This document shows positions 1-7,282 of a stretch of DNA of 15,486 bases, in pieces; position 1 is the first letter of the stretch; each line of letters starts with the position of its first letter. Below the pieces are notes generated by a model. That model made no database searches. It worked only from the letters and a program-made list of their open reading frames with translations, and was not told where the DNA came from. Both the position numbers and the translations under genes were made by a program. Where the stretch lies: contig SLIO01000375.1 in the NCBI GenBank assembly GCA_007135635.1, positions 1-15,486 on the forward strand. Direction: 5' to 3'. The stretch is from Methylomicrobium sp. Its GTDB lineage: Bacteria; Pseudomonadota; Gammaproteobacteria; Methylococcales; Methylomonadaceae.

Positions 1-48
1 CATTCCGGCAGGGATTGCCGGGATCCAGGTCACAAGGATGTGAAAGCT
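1..48 (+). repeat. Two-hairpin intergenic repeat, copy A
   Basis: Two adjacent hairpins. The first has arms at 2-10 and 16-24 (nine pairs, one of them G-T) around the loop GGGAT. The second has arms TCACA (30-34) and TGTGA (39-43) around AGGA. CCAG joins them, and AAGCT follows at 44-48. The same layout recurs at 13257-13302 with different but compensated stem bases, which is why I treat it as a repeat family and not a chance palindrome. The outer sequence ATTCC...GGRAT also recalls dRS3-type small repeats of Neisseria in form only. It may extend left beyond the window edge. Confidence 0.75.
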
Positions 49-50
49 CC

Positions 51-93
51 TCGCCATCCATGGCTTCTAGGCCCCGGCAGTCCTTGCCGGGGC
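51..93 (-). repeat. Inverted partner of the two-hairpin repeat
   Basis: Read on the minus strand this has the same order as copy A: a strong first hairpin (arms 71-79 and 85-93, nine perfect pairs, minus-strand loop AGGAC) and then a short second hairpin (GCCA and TGGC at 53-56 and 61-64, minus-strand loop TGGA). It lies directly beside copy A in the opposite orientation, so the two form an inverted pair covering 1-93. The linker between its hairpins is less conserved than in copy B. Confidence 0.6.
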
Positions 94-190
94 GACGCCA
101 ACTATTAACGCAAACATAGCCTTTTTCAAAGGGGGAGGCCAACAATACGCCTGAATTGCGGTAATTTGCCAACGGGGTCTGAAACTTACC

Positions 191-273
191 CGAGAATACG
201 TCCTTGTAGGCCTCACGCCATCCCTATAGCGTTCGAACGCTGCCGTCAAGCCTCCCATGGACGGGTTAACGGC
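191..273. repeat. Palindrome-rich repeat, left copy
   Basis: The stretch from 94 to 376 contains no convincing gene. Within it, 228-241 is a perfect 14-base palindrome (AGCGTTCGAACGCT). Arms 242-246 and 269-273 enclose a smaller hairpin, CCC-ATGGAC-GGG (254-265). Three blocks here recur in the same order and orientation at the right edge of the window: TCACGCCATCC (213-223, also 15448-15458), GCGTTCGA (229-236, also 15462-15469) and CCGTCRAGCCT (243-253, also 15474-15484). This marks a dispersed repeat family. The element boundaries are uncertain. An open frame on the minus strand (67-324) crosses it but has no recognisable protein character. Confidence 0.6.
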
Positions 274-376
274 GGTCCTCGATAGACACATCCCATACCT
301 TTTTATTCTTAGACGGTTTTTCAATCAAATATGGAGTAGATTAAAAGCCGTCCCTACCTCGAAAACTGAACTGCAC

Positions 377-2476
377 TCAGCCTTGGTGTTGCAAAGACAA
401 TAATAGTTCTGACTGCGCCTGAATCGCTGCTTGCTCCTCCCCCGGCGATAATTGAACATATTGTCCATCCGACTGCAACAGCCATGCCTGGCAATTATCC
501 TTTAAATACAACTCCAGGTCGTTTCTAACCCGCTGATGTAATCGTTTATTCTCTATCGGAAAGCCAGTCTCGACTCTTTTGAACATGTTGCGTCCCATCA
601 TATCGGCACTTGCGACATAGACCTCCGGATTACCGTCGTTTTCAAATGCATAAACCCGGGTATGCTCGAGGAAACGGCCGATAATCGAACGGACCACGAT
701 GTTTTCGGAAATACCCGGAATACCGGGTTTCAGACAACACATACCCCTGACGATCAAATCGATTTTTACGCCAGCCTGCGAAGCCCGATACAAGGCTTTG
801 ATTAACTCTTGCTCGACGACTGCATTGACTTTGATGATAATTCCGGACGGCTTTCCGGCTTGCGCATTGCGAATTTCGCGCTCGATTTTCTCGATCAAAC
901 CGCTATGCAGCGTAAACGGCGATTGCAGCAGTTTATTCAATTTGGTCACTTTTCCGAGACTGGTTAATTGCGCGAATACACGGCGAACGTCTTCACCGAG
1001 TTCCTTGTCGCATGAAAACAAGCCGTAATCGGTATAAAGCAATGCTGTTTTTGGGTGATAATTACCGCTACCGAGATGTACATAATTACGCAGTTTTTTA
1101 CCTTCCTTGCGCAACACCAGACACATTTTGGCATGTGTTTTATATCCCACGACCCCATAAACGACATGTACGGCGGCTTCCTGTAGCTTTGCAGCCAAGT
1201 TTATATTGGCTTTTTCATCAAACCGGGCACGCAGTTCGATCACTACAGTCACCTCCTTACCGGCCCGAGCCGCTTTCACTAATGCGCCAACAATAGGCGA
1301 ATCCGCACCGGTGCGATACAACGTCTGTTTGATCGCCAATACATCGGGATCGGAGGCTGCCTGTTTCAGAAATTCAACCACAGGTAAAAACGATTCGAAC
1401 GGATGATGCAAAAGAATATCTTGCTTTTCGAGCGCGGCGAAAATGTCTTTATTGCGAGCCAATTGCGGCGGTATTGCGGGCTTGAACGGCGTAAACTTTA
1501 GCTCAGGCCGCTCCACATGATTGATGATTTCCTGCAAGCGATTTAAATTAACCGGGCCATCGACCAAATACAAGCGATCGGGCGTCAATTCGAAACGGGC
1601 CATCAAGAAATTAACGGTTTCCTCGGGACAGTTTGAAGCAATCTCAAGCCTGACCTCATCGCCATAATTGCGCATCGCCAATTCCCCTTCGACCGCGAGC
1701 AGCAAATCGTCTATCGCATCGTCATCGACAAAAAAATCGCTATTGCGAGTCACTCGGAATTGATAGCAACCTTTGACATTCATGCCATTAAACAATTGAT
1801 CGACAAAGGCGTGAATAATCGACGATAAAAACACAAAATCGTGAGGCCCACGGCCGGTCGCGTCGGCCGGCAATTGGATGATCCTCGGTAAGGCCCGTGG
1901 GGCTTGCAATACCGCCCGACCGCTATTTCGGCCGAAAGCATCCTTGCCGGTCAATGAAATGATGAAATTCAAACTCTTGTTAAGAATACGAGGGAACGGA
2001 TGCGCCGAATCCAAGCCCACCGGAGTCAATATCGGCAGCAATTCTTCGTTGAAATAATTTTCCAACCATATGAGTTGCTTAGCGGTCCATTCCGAACGCC
2101 GAATAAATCGAATATTTTCCTCAGCCAAGGCCGGCAACAAAATATCGTTCAAGACTCGATATTGATCCTCGACCAAATTATGAGCCTTAAGCGAAATTCT
2201 TTCGAGTTGTTCGTGTGGAGACAGCCCGTCGACGCCGATGGCTTTAGGGTCCATTTCGGCCATTTGCAAGAGACTTGCGACCCGGACTTCGAAAAACTCG
2301 TCGAGATTCGAGCAGGAAATGCATAAATAATTCAGCCGTTCCAGTAATGGCACACGGGAGTCTTTGGATTGTGCCAGGACTCTTTGATTGAATTCCAGCA
2401 AACTGAGCTCGCGATTGAGATAAAGATCGTAGCTATCGAGATTAATCGCCTCGCCGATTTCGCTTTCTTTTTCCAT
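377..2476 (-). CDS. ppk1: Polyphosphate kinase 1
   Basis: Makes long-chain inorganic polyphosphate reversibly from the terminal phosphate of ATP. The 699 residues match the family's usual length (about 690). The N-terminal region opens with the typical LNRELSLLEFNQRVL block, followed by CSNLDEFFEVRVASL. The two key histidines are His448 in YKTHAKM and His605 in FLEHTRVYAFEN. They correspond to E. coli His435 (the phosphorylated one) and His592, with the same 157-residue spacing. The conserved ASADMMGRN segment follows His605. The start is the first methionine of the frame, 70 bases after the stop of the methyltransferase gene. A weak GGAAA lies about 14 bases upstream, and no strong separate promoter is visible, so cotranscription with the methyltransferase is possible. 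No exopolyphosphatase gene is adjacent. Identification is secure; operon structure is inference. Confidence 0.96.
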   Translation of the reverse strand: MEKESEIGEAINLDSYDLYLNRELSLLEFNQRVLAQSKDSRVPLLERLNYLCISCSNLDEFFEVRVASLLQMAEMDPKAIGVDGLSPHEQLERISLKAHNLVEDQYRVLNDILLPALAEENIRFIRRSEWTAKQLIWLENYFNEELLPILTPVGLDSAHPFPRILNKSLNFIISLTGKDAFGRNSGRAVLQAPRALPRIIQLPADATGRGPHDFVFLSSIIHAFVDQLFNGMNVKGCYQFRVTRNSDFFVDDDAIDDLLLAVEGELAMRNYGDEVRLEIASNCPEETVNFLMARFELTPDRLYLVDGPVNLNRLQEIINHVERPELKFTPFKPAIPPQLARNKDIFAALEKQDILLHHPFESFLPVVEFLKQAASDPDVLAIKQTLYRTGADSPIVGALVKAARAGKEVTVVIELRARFDEKANINLAAKLQEAAVHVVYGVVGYKTHAKMCLVLRKEGKKLRNYVHLGSGNYHPKTALLYTDYGLFSCDKELGEDVRRVFAQLTSLGKVTKLNKLLQSPFTLHSGLIEKIEREIRNAQAGKPSGIIIKVNAVVEQELIKALYRASQAGVKIDLIVRGMCCLKPGIPGISENIVVRSIIGRFLEHTRVYAFENDGNPEVYVASADMMGRNMFKRVETGFPIENKRLHQRVRNDLELYLKDNCQAWLLQSDGQYVQLSPGEEQAAIQAQSELLLSLQHQG

Positions 2477-2546
2477 ACTACCAATTTCCGTAATAGATTT
2501 TTGTTAATTTGCCTGACTATGCTGAGTGCCGCTTGGGTTCTTATCG

Positions 2547-3212
2547 TTATTTGAAAATAATAGCCCCCGAAATAAAAACATGTCGATCACTAATGCGCGC
2601 GACATCAAATTTCAGACCGGCTTCGTGCAACTGTTCCTCGATTTCCTCGAGCGTCAATGCCGCCAATAACGAGTGATAGAAATCGCGCTGCAGAATTTCG
2701 GGTTCCGAAGCGGCGTATATTTCGACGATGTCCTTGGCTTGCTGAACACTTTGGGGACGGAATAAATCCATAATGGCAACCCGAGTCCCATTAGTGGCAT
2801 AACGCTTAATAAAATGCCATAAAGCTTGTGGTTCCGGCAAATGATGTAACAGGCTATTACTGAAAATCAATTCATACCGGCTTCGAGGTAACGAAACCGT
2901 TTGTAATTTTCCGCGAATAAACCGAACGCGCGTCTTCAAATCACTGGGTATCGTGGATTCAGCATAGTCAAGCATCGCTGCCGATCCATCCAAAGCATCG
3001 ATATGAGCCGATGGATAAGCCATCGCAAAGCGGCAACTGATATCACCCGGACCGCAACCCAAATCCAATGCATAGCCTTCAAAACCGCCCGCGCCAATGA
3101 AAGTTTTTAGACTCTTAATGAACCGATCATTTGGCTCGGAAAAATCGGCTTGCGCGTAGGCCAAGACCTGGGTTTTATCTTCCATCAATTCCGGTTCACA
3201 AGTTCTTTTCAT
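2547..3212 (-). CDS. Class I SAM-dependent methyltransferase, substrate unknown
   Basis: About 221 residues with a Rossmann-type methyltransferase fold. The SAM-binding motif I is LDLGCGPGD at residues 49-57, an acidic residue follows strand 2 (ALDGS, Asp75), and SNSLLHHLPEP at about 118-128 is the motif IV/post-motif region of the Methyltransf_11/25 type. The N-terminal KTQVLAYAQADFSEPND precedes the fold. An in-frame ATG at 3224 would add four residues. I prefer 3212 because GGAAG sits about seven bases ahead of it, whereas nothing like a ribosome binding site precedes 3224. The gene lies 70 bases upstream of ppk1 on the same strand and may share its transcript. The substrate cannot be read from the sequence. 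Related proteins are annotated only as methyltransferases, and a small-molecule or quinone/lipid substrate is equally possible. Confidence 0.85.
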   Translation of the reverse strand: MKRTCEPELMEDKTQVLAYAQADFSEPNDRFIKSLKTFIGAGGFEGYALDLGCGPGDISCRFAMAYPSAHIDALDGSAAMLDYAESTIPSDLKTRVRFIRGKLQTVSLPRSRYELIFSNSLLHHLPEPQALWHFIKRYATNGTRVAIMDLFRPQSVQQAKDIVEIYAASEPEILQRDFYHSLLAALTLEEIEEQLHEAGLKFDVARISDRHVFISGAIIFK

Positions 3213-3377
3213 AGAATCTTCCATTTCTGGCCGAGGGCGAAAATAAAGTCATTGTAAAAGGCTCATCATTCCTTATGTGCTAAAGCATGAAGGGTACTCA
3301 ATCAATGAGTGGCGCGTCCTTACAGAAAAACTTGGATTCAAGTCATAGGTGCTAAATTCTTAGCGAAAGCTTTCTGC

Positions 3378-4442
3378 TTATCCTTCGGCATTAATAGGGA
3401 TACCGTTTCGAATGAGAACTTCACGTAAATCTAATGTCAATTGAAAAACTTCATTATTCCAGTCGCCGCCTTGTCTGTCATAAGCGTTTTGCTCAGCAAT
3501 AACCGCCATACGATCTTCACTGAATACGCTCTCGGTAAACCAACGCATAAAAGGCCAAAATAAATAAATTAGGCCCGGTATCGGCGGCTTTTTGATCATC
3601 AACATGCCGAAGCTTTTATGAACACGTTGATCTTGATTTACCGGAATATAGACGGACCATAGATGCAAGGCCGGTTCATCATCACCTTTGCGCATCAACG
3701 TCAACGACTGATAAGGATAATCGGTGCGAATGGTCATTATGTCGTCGTCATCCGTGGAGCTACCCTTTCTTGAGCCTTCCATTAAATAATCGGCACCGAC
3801 TTTTCTTTTGCCGCCCCCACCAAAGATGTAACTCGCTTCAACCCAATTGTCTCCATGTTCATTGGCTATCAGGACCGGCTTAACACCACCGAGCAATTTC
3901 CGATGTAAAAACTGATGATTCATGTCCATTAAATTTTCATGCATAAAAGAATAGTGGCAGGCCACTTCTCTTTCGAAGTACATGGTCTTGAAATCGGAAC
4001 GCTGCCATGCCGGCAGATCGGGAAAGGGCGCTTGAGCCAATTTTTCAGGGGTGCCTGTATAAACAAATATATGGTCGTAGGCTTCTCGACTAGGATATTG
4101 CTTAACACAAGTCGGTGGCTTATGACCGCCCTTGACTAAATATGGAATTTTAGCAACTCGTCCGCTCTCCTCATACTCCCAAGCATGGTAGCAACATTTT
4201 AAGCGATCGCCTTCCAAAACCCCCATGCTGAGCGGAATTTGTCGGTGCGCGCAACGATCTTCCAACGCAAATACTTCGCCATTCTTTTTTCTAGCTAATA
4301 CGATTGGCTCTCCGGCAAATGAAACGGAATGCAATTGGCCTTTTTTAACTGCGCCGCTTCGCGCCAAGGGGTACCAAAAATCAGGGTGTAAACCAACCCG
4401 ACGTAAATCAGGGATATTGTGGATTTTATCGTCTAAATACAT
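3378..4442 (-). CDS. Rieske non-heme iron oxygenase (PaO/VanA-like)
   Basis: Oxygenase component that would use O2 and electrons from a separate reductase to hydroxylate or demethylate a substrate. The Rieske [2Fe-2S] centre is plain: Cys64-x-His66 and Cys83-x2-His86, with CCYHAWEY in place of the more common CPYHGW. The mononuclear iron site is Asp173-x2-His176-x3-His180 in ENLMDMNHQFLH. By comparison with dicamba monooxygenase, Asp310 in SEDRMAV is the probable third ligand (inference). At 354 residues the length fits the vanillate demethylase/pheophorbide a oxygenase branch. A hydrophobic stretch at about 288-302 (PPIPGLIYLFWPFMRWF) could touch the membrane, which would suit a lipophilic substrate. 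GGTGA about six bases upstream supports the start. No ferredoxin or reductase gene is nearby. The sterol C-4 demethylase SdmA of Methylococcus is a Rieske protein of this broad class, but equivalence is not shown. Confidence 0.9.
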   Translation of the reverse strand: MYLDDKIHNIPDLRRVGLHPDFWYPLARSGAVKKGQLHSVSFAGEPIVLARKKNGEVFALEDRCAHRQIPLSMGVLEGDRLKCCYHAWEYEESGRVAKIPYLVKGGHKPPTCVKQYPSREAYDHIFVYTGTPEKLAQAPFPDLPAWQRSDFKTMYFEREVACHYSFMHENLMDMNHQFLHRKLLGGVKPVLIANEHGDNWVEASYIFGGGGKRKVGADYLMEGSRKGSSTDDDDIMTIRTDYPYQSLTLMRKGDDEPALHLWSVYIPVNQDQRVHKSFGMLMIKKPPIPGLIYLFWPFMRWFTESVFSEDRMAVIAEQNAYDRQGGDWNNEVFQLTLDLREVLIRNGIPINAEG

Positions 4443-4574
4443 AGAATCACCAGTCAGTTATACTTAGCGCGGTAATGTTTGCGGTTTTTATGGCAAGGCT
4501 ATTTTGTTCGGTAGCAAGGCTCCAAAACAGGCGTTAAGCTAAGCTATACAACTGTTTTCGCAAAGCTTTCCGCT

Positions 4575-4600
4575 CCTTACCTACATCCTTGTAGGTAAGG
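4575..4600 (-). repeat. Perfect 10-bp hairpin with AAGGAT loop
   Basis: Arms 4575-4584 and 4591-4600 are perfectly complementary, with a six-base loop that reads AAGGAT on the minus strand. No T-tract follows on either strand, so it is not a classical intrinsic terminator. It lies between the PLP-enzyme gene and the Rieske gene, both on the minus strand, so a read-through transcript would carry the AAGGAU version. The core CTACAAGGATGTAG agrees with the recalled CsrA SELEX consensus RUACARGGAUGU at 11 of 12 positions, and the GGA lies in the loop. The rest of the 284-base gap (4443-4726) shows only two short GCAAGGCT copies near 4493 and 4523 and no gene. Confidence 0.7.
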
Positions 4601-4726
4601 CCGCTATCGGACAAAAGAGCGCGTCAGCTTACCGGCAAAGGTGGCCGCGCGAAGTGAGTTAATAACCCTAAATAAAATAAAGCAATTAAAAACATCATTC
4701 AACGATAACGTAATGATGCGTTGATC

Positions 4727-5629
4727 TTATTTGGCTAAAAAACCCCTATTCCCCTGCAAGCCTCCACTATGTAAAACGATGATCCTTTGACCTGGTTTAA
4801 AAAATCCTTTTTCCAATAAATCATAAATACCGTATAGCATTTTACCGGTATAAACTGGCTCCAGTTGAATCGAAGACTGGCTTGAGAAGCATTCCATGAA
4901 TTCAAACAATTCGGTACTTGTACGCGCAAAACCGCCAAAATGATAACCAGTGATAATATCCCAATTATCTCGGGATCGGGTTAACAGCGCCTCCACATCA
5001 AGCTTCAAAAATTCACCACCTTTCAGCGCCGAGAATCCGATGACGCGGACATCTGACCGAACCGCTTCAATAATCCCCGCCAAGGTTGTTCCGGTTCCGC
5101 AAGGGCAACAAATGACATCATATTGCAGATCGATTTCCGAAATTAGTTCAGCCACGCCTTGCAAAGCCAATTCCACTGAACCGCCTTCGGGCAGCCAATA
5201 AGCGTTGGTATCGATTCCCGGCAAACTCTTCCAATGTTTGTGTTGTCTGAGGTTGCGATAGTCTTCACGCGATACAAATTGCAGACGCATTCCCCATTGC
5301 TCCATATCATTCAAGGTTGGATTCGACTGCGGCTCGCCGCGAACAAAAGCTTCCGTTTGAAGACCGAGCCACTGACCGACATAGGCCAAGGCATGCAAAT
5401 GATTCGAATAGGCGCCGCCCATGCTGACGACTTTAGTCGCGCCCAGCGATAAAGCGTGGTTTAGTATGTATTTAAGTTTACGCCATTTGTTGCCGGATAG
5501 GATAGGATGCAACAAGTCATCACGTTTAACCCATAACTCGACCTGCCGCCTGTCCAAGCACAGGTCTGAAACTTTTGTTAAAATTGAGCGTGCAAATTGA
5601 TTTTCAAGTGCGATAAGTTTAGGGTGCAT
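4727..5629 (-). CDS. PLP-dependent D-cysteine desulfhydrase / ACC deaminase family enzyme
   Basis: A fold type II PLP enzyme of 300 residues. The Schiff-base lysine is Lys48 in SGNKWRKLKY. AYSNHLHALA (74-83) matches the substrate-side Ser-Asn-His loop. The phosphate-binding loop is CGTGTTLAG (178-186), and the C-terminal LHSGGLQGN (287-295) is typical of the ACC deaminase/D-cysteine desulfhydrase group. It would break down D-cysteine or a related amino acid to pyruvate, ammonia and H2S. True ACC deaminases are longer (about 340 residues) and this one has no context for that role, so the ACC assignment is the less likely one. The ATG at 5629 is preceded immediately by an in-frame TAG and by no ribosome binding site, and it lies two bases from the divergent yedK start. 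The next gene downstream on this strand is the Rieske oxygenase, 284 bases on. Confidence 0.9.
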   Translation of the reverse strand: MHPKLIALENQFARSILTKVSDLCLDRRQVELWVKRDDLLHPILSGNKWRKLKYILNHALSLGATKVVSMGGAYSNHLHALAYVGQWLGLQTEAFVRGEPQSNPTLNDMEQWGMRLQFVSREDYRNLRQHKHWKSLPGIDTNAYWLPEGGSVELALQGVAELISEIDLQYDVICCPCGTGTTLAGIIEAVRSDVRVIGFSALKGGEFLKLDVEALLTRSRDNWDIITGYHFGGFARTSTELFEFMECFSSQSSIQLEPVYTGKMLYGIYDLLEKGFFKPGQRIIVLHSGGLQGNRGFLAK

Positions 5630-5631
5630 CT

Positions 5632-6291
5632 ATGTGCGGACGGTTTAATTTAATCGCGACCAGCGACACAATAATCGAACATTTCCAGTTAAAGCGTTTG
5701 CCGAACTATCGGACCGACTACAATATACCGCCGGGTCAAAAGATTCTGAACATCGTGCAATTGGAGGACGGTAGCAACAAAGGCGTTTATTTACATTGGG
5801 GCTTGATTCCGTCCTGGAGCAAAGATGCAAAAATCGCGTACCGCTTAATCAATGCCCGGGCCGAAACCTTGGCCGACAAACCTTCATTCAGATCCGCTTA
5901 TTCTAAACGCCGTTGCCTGATTCCCGCTACCGGCTTTTATGAATGGCGACAAACCGAAACCGGCAAACGACCTTATCATGTTCATTATCAGGATAATCAA
6001 CTGTTCGCGTTTGCGGGGTTATGGGAGCATTGGGAAAACAACAACGAAACCCTCTATTCCTGCACAATCATCACCTGCTCTGCCTTAGCGCCGGTATCCA
6101 CTATTCACGAGCGCATGCCGGTTATTATCCAACCTAAAAATTATTGCGATTGGTTAGATAAGCGAAAACTCGAAACCGACGTACTTGCTTTCAATCAAGT
6201 CAATTCTTATCAACAAATGGAATTGACACCGATTAGCCAACATGTCAATAATCCGGTCCATAATGATGAAAGTTGCATTCATCCGATTTAA
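5632..6291 (+). CDS. yedK: SOS response-associated peptidase / HMCES family (abasic-site crosslinker)
   Basis: Family members bind abasic sites in single-stranded DNA and form a thiazolidine DNA-protein crosslink through Cys2, shielding the lesion. This 219-residue protein begins MCGRF, leaving Cys2 at the N-terminus after methionine removal. The other active-site residues are present: Asn74 and Arg76 in INARAET, Glu104 in GFYEW, and His159 in IHERMPVI. Each sits one position before its E. coli YedK counterpart (75, 77, 105, 160). AGGG at 5621-5624, seven bases ahead, supports the ATG, and the essential Cys2 fixes it. That ribosome binding site lies inside the first codons of the divergent PLP-enzyme gene, so this gene's promoter must lie within that gene. 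I see no clear LexA box. The C-terminal tail (about 190-219) is ordinary for the family. Confidence 0.95.
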   Translation: MCGRFNLIATSDTIIEHFQLKRLPNYRTDYNIPPGQKILNIVQLEDGSNKGVYLHWGLIPSWSKDAKIAYRLINARAETLADKPSFRSAYSKRRCLIPATGFYEWRQTETGKRPYHVHYQDNQLFAFAGLWEHWENNNETLYSCTIITCSALAPVSTIHERMPVIIQPKNYCDWLDKRKLETDVLAFNQVNSYQQMELTPISQHVNNPVHNDESCIHPI

Positions 6292-6382
6292 ATAGCACAT
6301 TGATTGACCCGTTTTCATTTTATAGGAAACAAAGTCGGTTAAAGACCTTGCTAAAGCTTACTAAAAAGGTGTAGGGTTATTC

Positions 6383-6556
6383 ATGGCGGACTTAAGTCAT
6401 CAATTAAAGTTCGACTCGAACTTAGAAGGGATCTGTAAGTATGCCGAATTGTTTTCTTTAAGCGTAGAAATTGAAGATACCGAAAACTCAATGGCCACGA
6501 CACGGCTATTGAAGCTACATACATTGAAAAATACGTTTTTACAATGTTCACGATAA
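6383..6556 (+). CDS. Possible small protein of 57 residues, unknown
   Basis: An open frame from ATG 6383 to TAA 6554-6556 encodes MADLSHQLKFDSNL... and ends ...TFLQCSR. AGGG at 6373-6376, six bases before the ATG, is an acceptable ribosome binding site. The composition is balanced (mixed charged and hydrophobic residues, no signal peptide, no membrane segment), which is more protein-like than most chance frames. I do not recognise the family. It could be a remnant of a longer gene, since the following bases (6557-6690) contain no continuation I can identify. It stands alone between yedK and smbP on the same strand. Confidence 0.35.
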   Translation: MADLSHQLKFDSNLEGICKYAELFSLSVEIEDTENSMATTRLLKLHTLKNTFLQCSR

Positions 6557-6700
6557 ACAAATCGTTATGACATGTTTATCAATTAAGGAACTAAAACAAC
6601 CTATAACTTTGGCTACTGATGCGGAATGACTGTCCAGCAGAAAGCTGAACGGCAACCTAAATTGCTTGGCTAAATAATGCAATCGGTCGTTAAAGCTATA

Positions 6701-6729
6701 TTGAGTTACGTTCCTTAAAAATTTACTAT
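6701..6729 (+). promoter_or_regulatory. Predicted sigma-70-type promoter of smbP
   Basis: TTGAGT (6701-6706) and TACTAT (6724-6729) are separated by 17 bases, each with four of six consensus matches, in an AT-rich stretch ahead of the SmbP-like gene. The start would fall near 6736, giving a leader of about 20 bases. The ribosome binding site AGAGGA (6743-6748) lies seven bases before the ATG at 6756. Confidence 0.45.
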
Positions 6730-6755
6730 AACAATCATAAAAAGAGGATATTAAT

Positions 6756-7199
6756 ATGAAACTATTGAAAACAATGACCATAGGTTTATTGATGGGCGCT
6801 AGCCAATTGGTTATAGCGGAGGATCATTCTGCGGTGGCATTGGAACATGCCAATGCGGCGGTCGAGCATGGCAAAATGGGCCACGCTTCGATTCTTGTTG
6901 AGCATGCCGAAGCGGCTTTAGACCATGCTTTGAAAGCGTTAGAAAGCGCGGAAGGCGAGGAAAAAGCGCATTTGGAAGCAGCCGTTAAAGTACTGGAATA
7001 TTCCATCGAACACGGCAAGATGGATCACGCCGACATAGCCACACCACCGGCCGCAGAAGCCGTCGAACACATTCATCAATCAACCCAAGCCAGAGGGTCA
7101 GCTGCTGCGGCAGAACTTGAAATTGAAGCTTCGGAAGAAGCTCCAAAATCATCAGCAGGCAAATGGCCGGTAACCGGGTATAAGAACATAAATCAATAA
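6756..7199 (+). CDS. smbP: SmbP-like periplasmic small metal-binding protein
   Basis: A 147-residue protein with a Sec signal peptide (MKLLKTMTIGLLMGASQ...) and a likely cut after VIA, residue 21. The mature N-terminal part is a histidine-rich helical region. Histidines at 24, 31, 38 and again at 43, 50, 57 are spaced exactly seven residues apart, the hallmark of the Nitrosomonas europaea copper/divalent-metal binder SmbP. EHGKMGHA (37-44) is repeated as EHGKMDHA (85-92), suggesting an internal duplication. Eleven histidines lie between 24 and 107. The segment from about 108 is an Ala/Glu-rich tail without histidine, ending in a short basic/aromatic stretch (KWPVTGYKNINQ), so the protein is longer than the original SmbP (about 93 mature residues). 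The role is presumably periplasmic metal buffering (family knowledge). It has its own promoter and terminator. Confidence 0.85.
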   Translation: MKLLKTMTIGLLMGASQLVIAEDHSAVALEHANAAVEHGKMGHASILVEHAEAALDHALKALESAEGEEKAHLEAAVKVLEYSIEHGKMDHADIATPPAAEAVEHIHQSTQARGSAAAAELEIEASEEAPKSSAGKWPVTGYKNINQ

Positions 7200-7247
7200 A
7201 TAAAATTTATTGTCGGGTTAACGAAACCGCAATAAAGCTCATAACAA

Positions 7248-7280
7248 GGTTCGAGACGGACGCCCGCCTCGAACCCTTTT
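7248..7280 (+). terminator. Intrinsic terminator after smbP
   Basis: GGTTCGAG (7248-7255) pairs with CTCGAACC (7268-7275). Three further pairs (CGG 7257-7259 with CCG 7264-7266) lie inside an A/C mismatch, and CTTTT follows. It lies between the convergent smbP and zipA genes. On the minus strand the hairpin also follows the zipA stop but is trailed only by TTGTT, so it is a weaker stop in that direction. Confidence 0.75.
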
Positions 7281-7282
7281 AA

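Noticed and set aside
67..324. Minus-strand 85-residue open frame
   Set aside because: It runs through two palindromic repeats, has an odd Arg/Pro/Trp-rich composition, and shows no recognisable domain or good ribosome binding site.
4575..4600. Hairpin considered as an intrinsic terminator for the PLP-enzyme gene
   Set aside because: No U-run follows on either strand, and it lies about 130 bases past the stop; it fits the dispersed hairpin family better.
6548..6781. Minus-strand 77-residue frame opposite the smbP promoter
   Set aside because: Its first codons are the reverse complement of the smbP start, it has no ribosome binding site, and its content is what an AT-rich non-coding stretch gives by chance.
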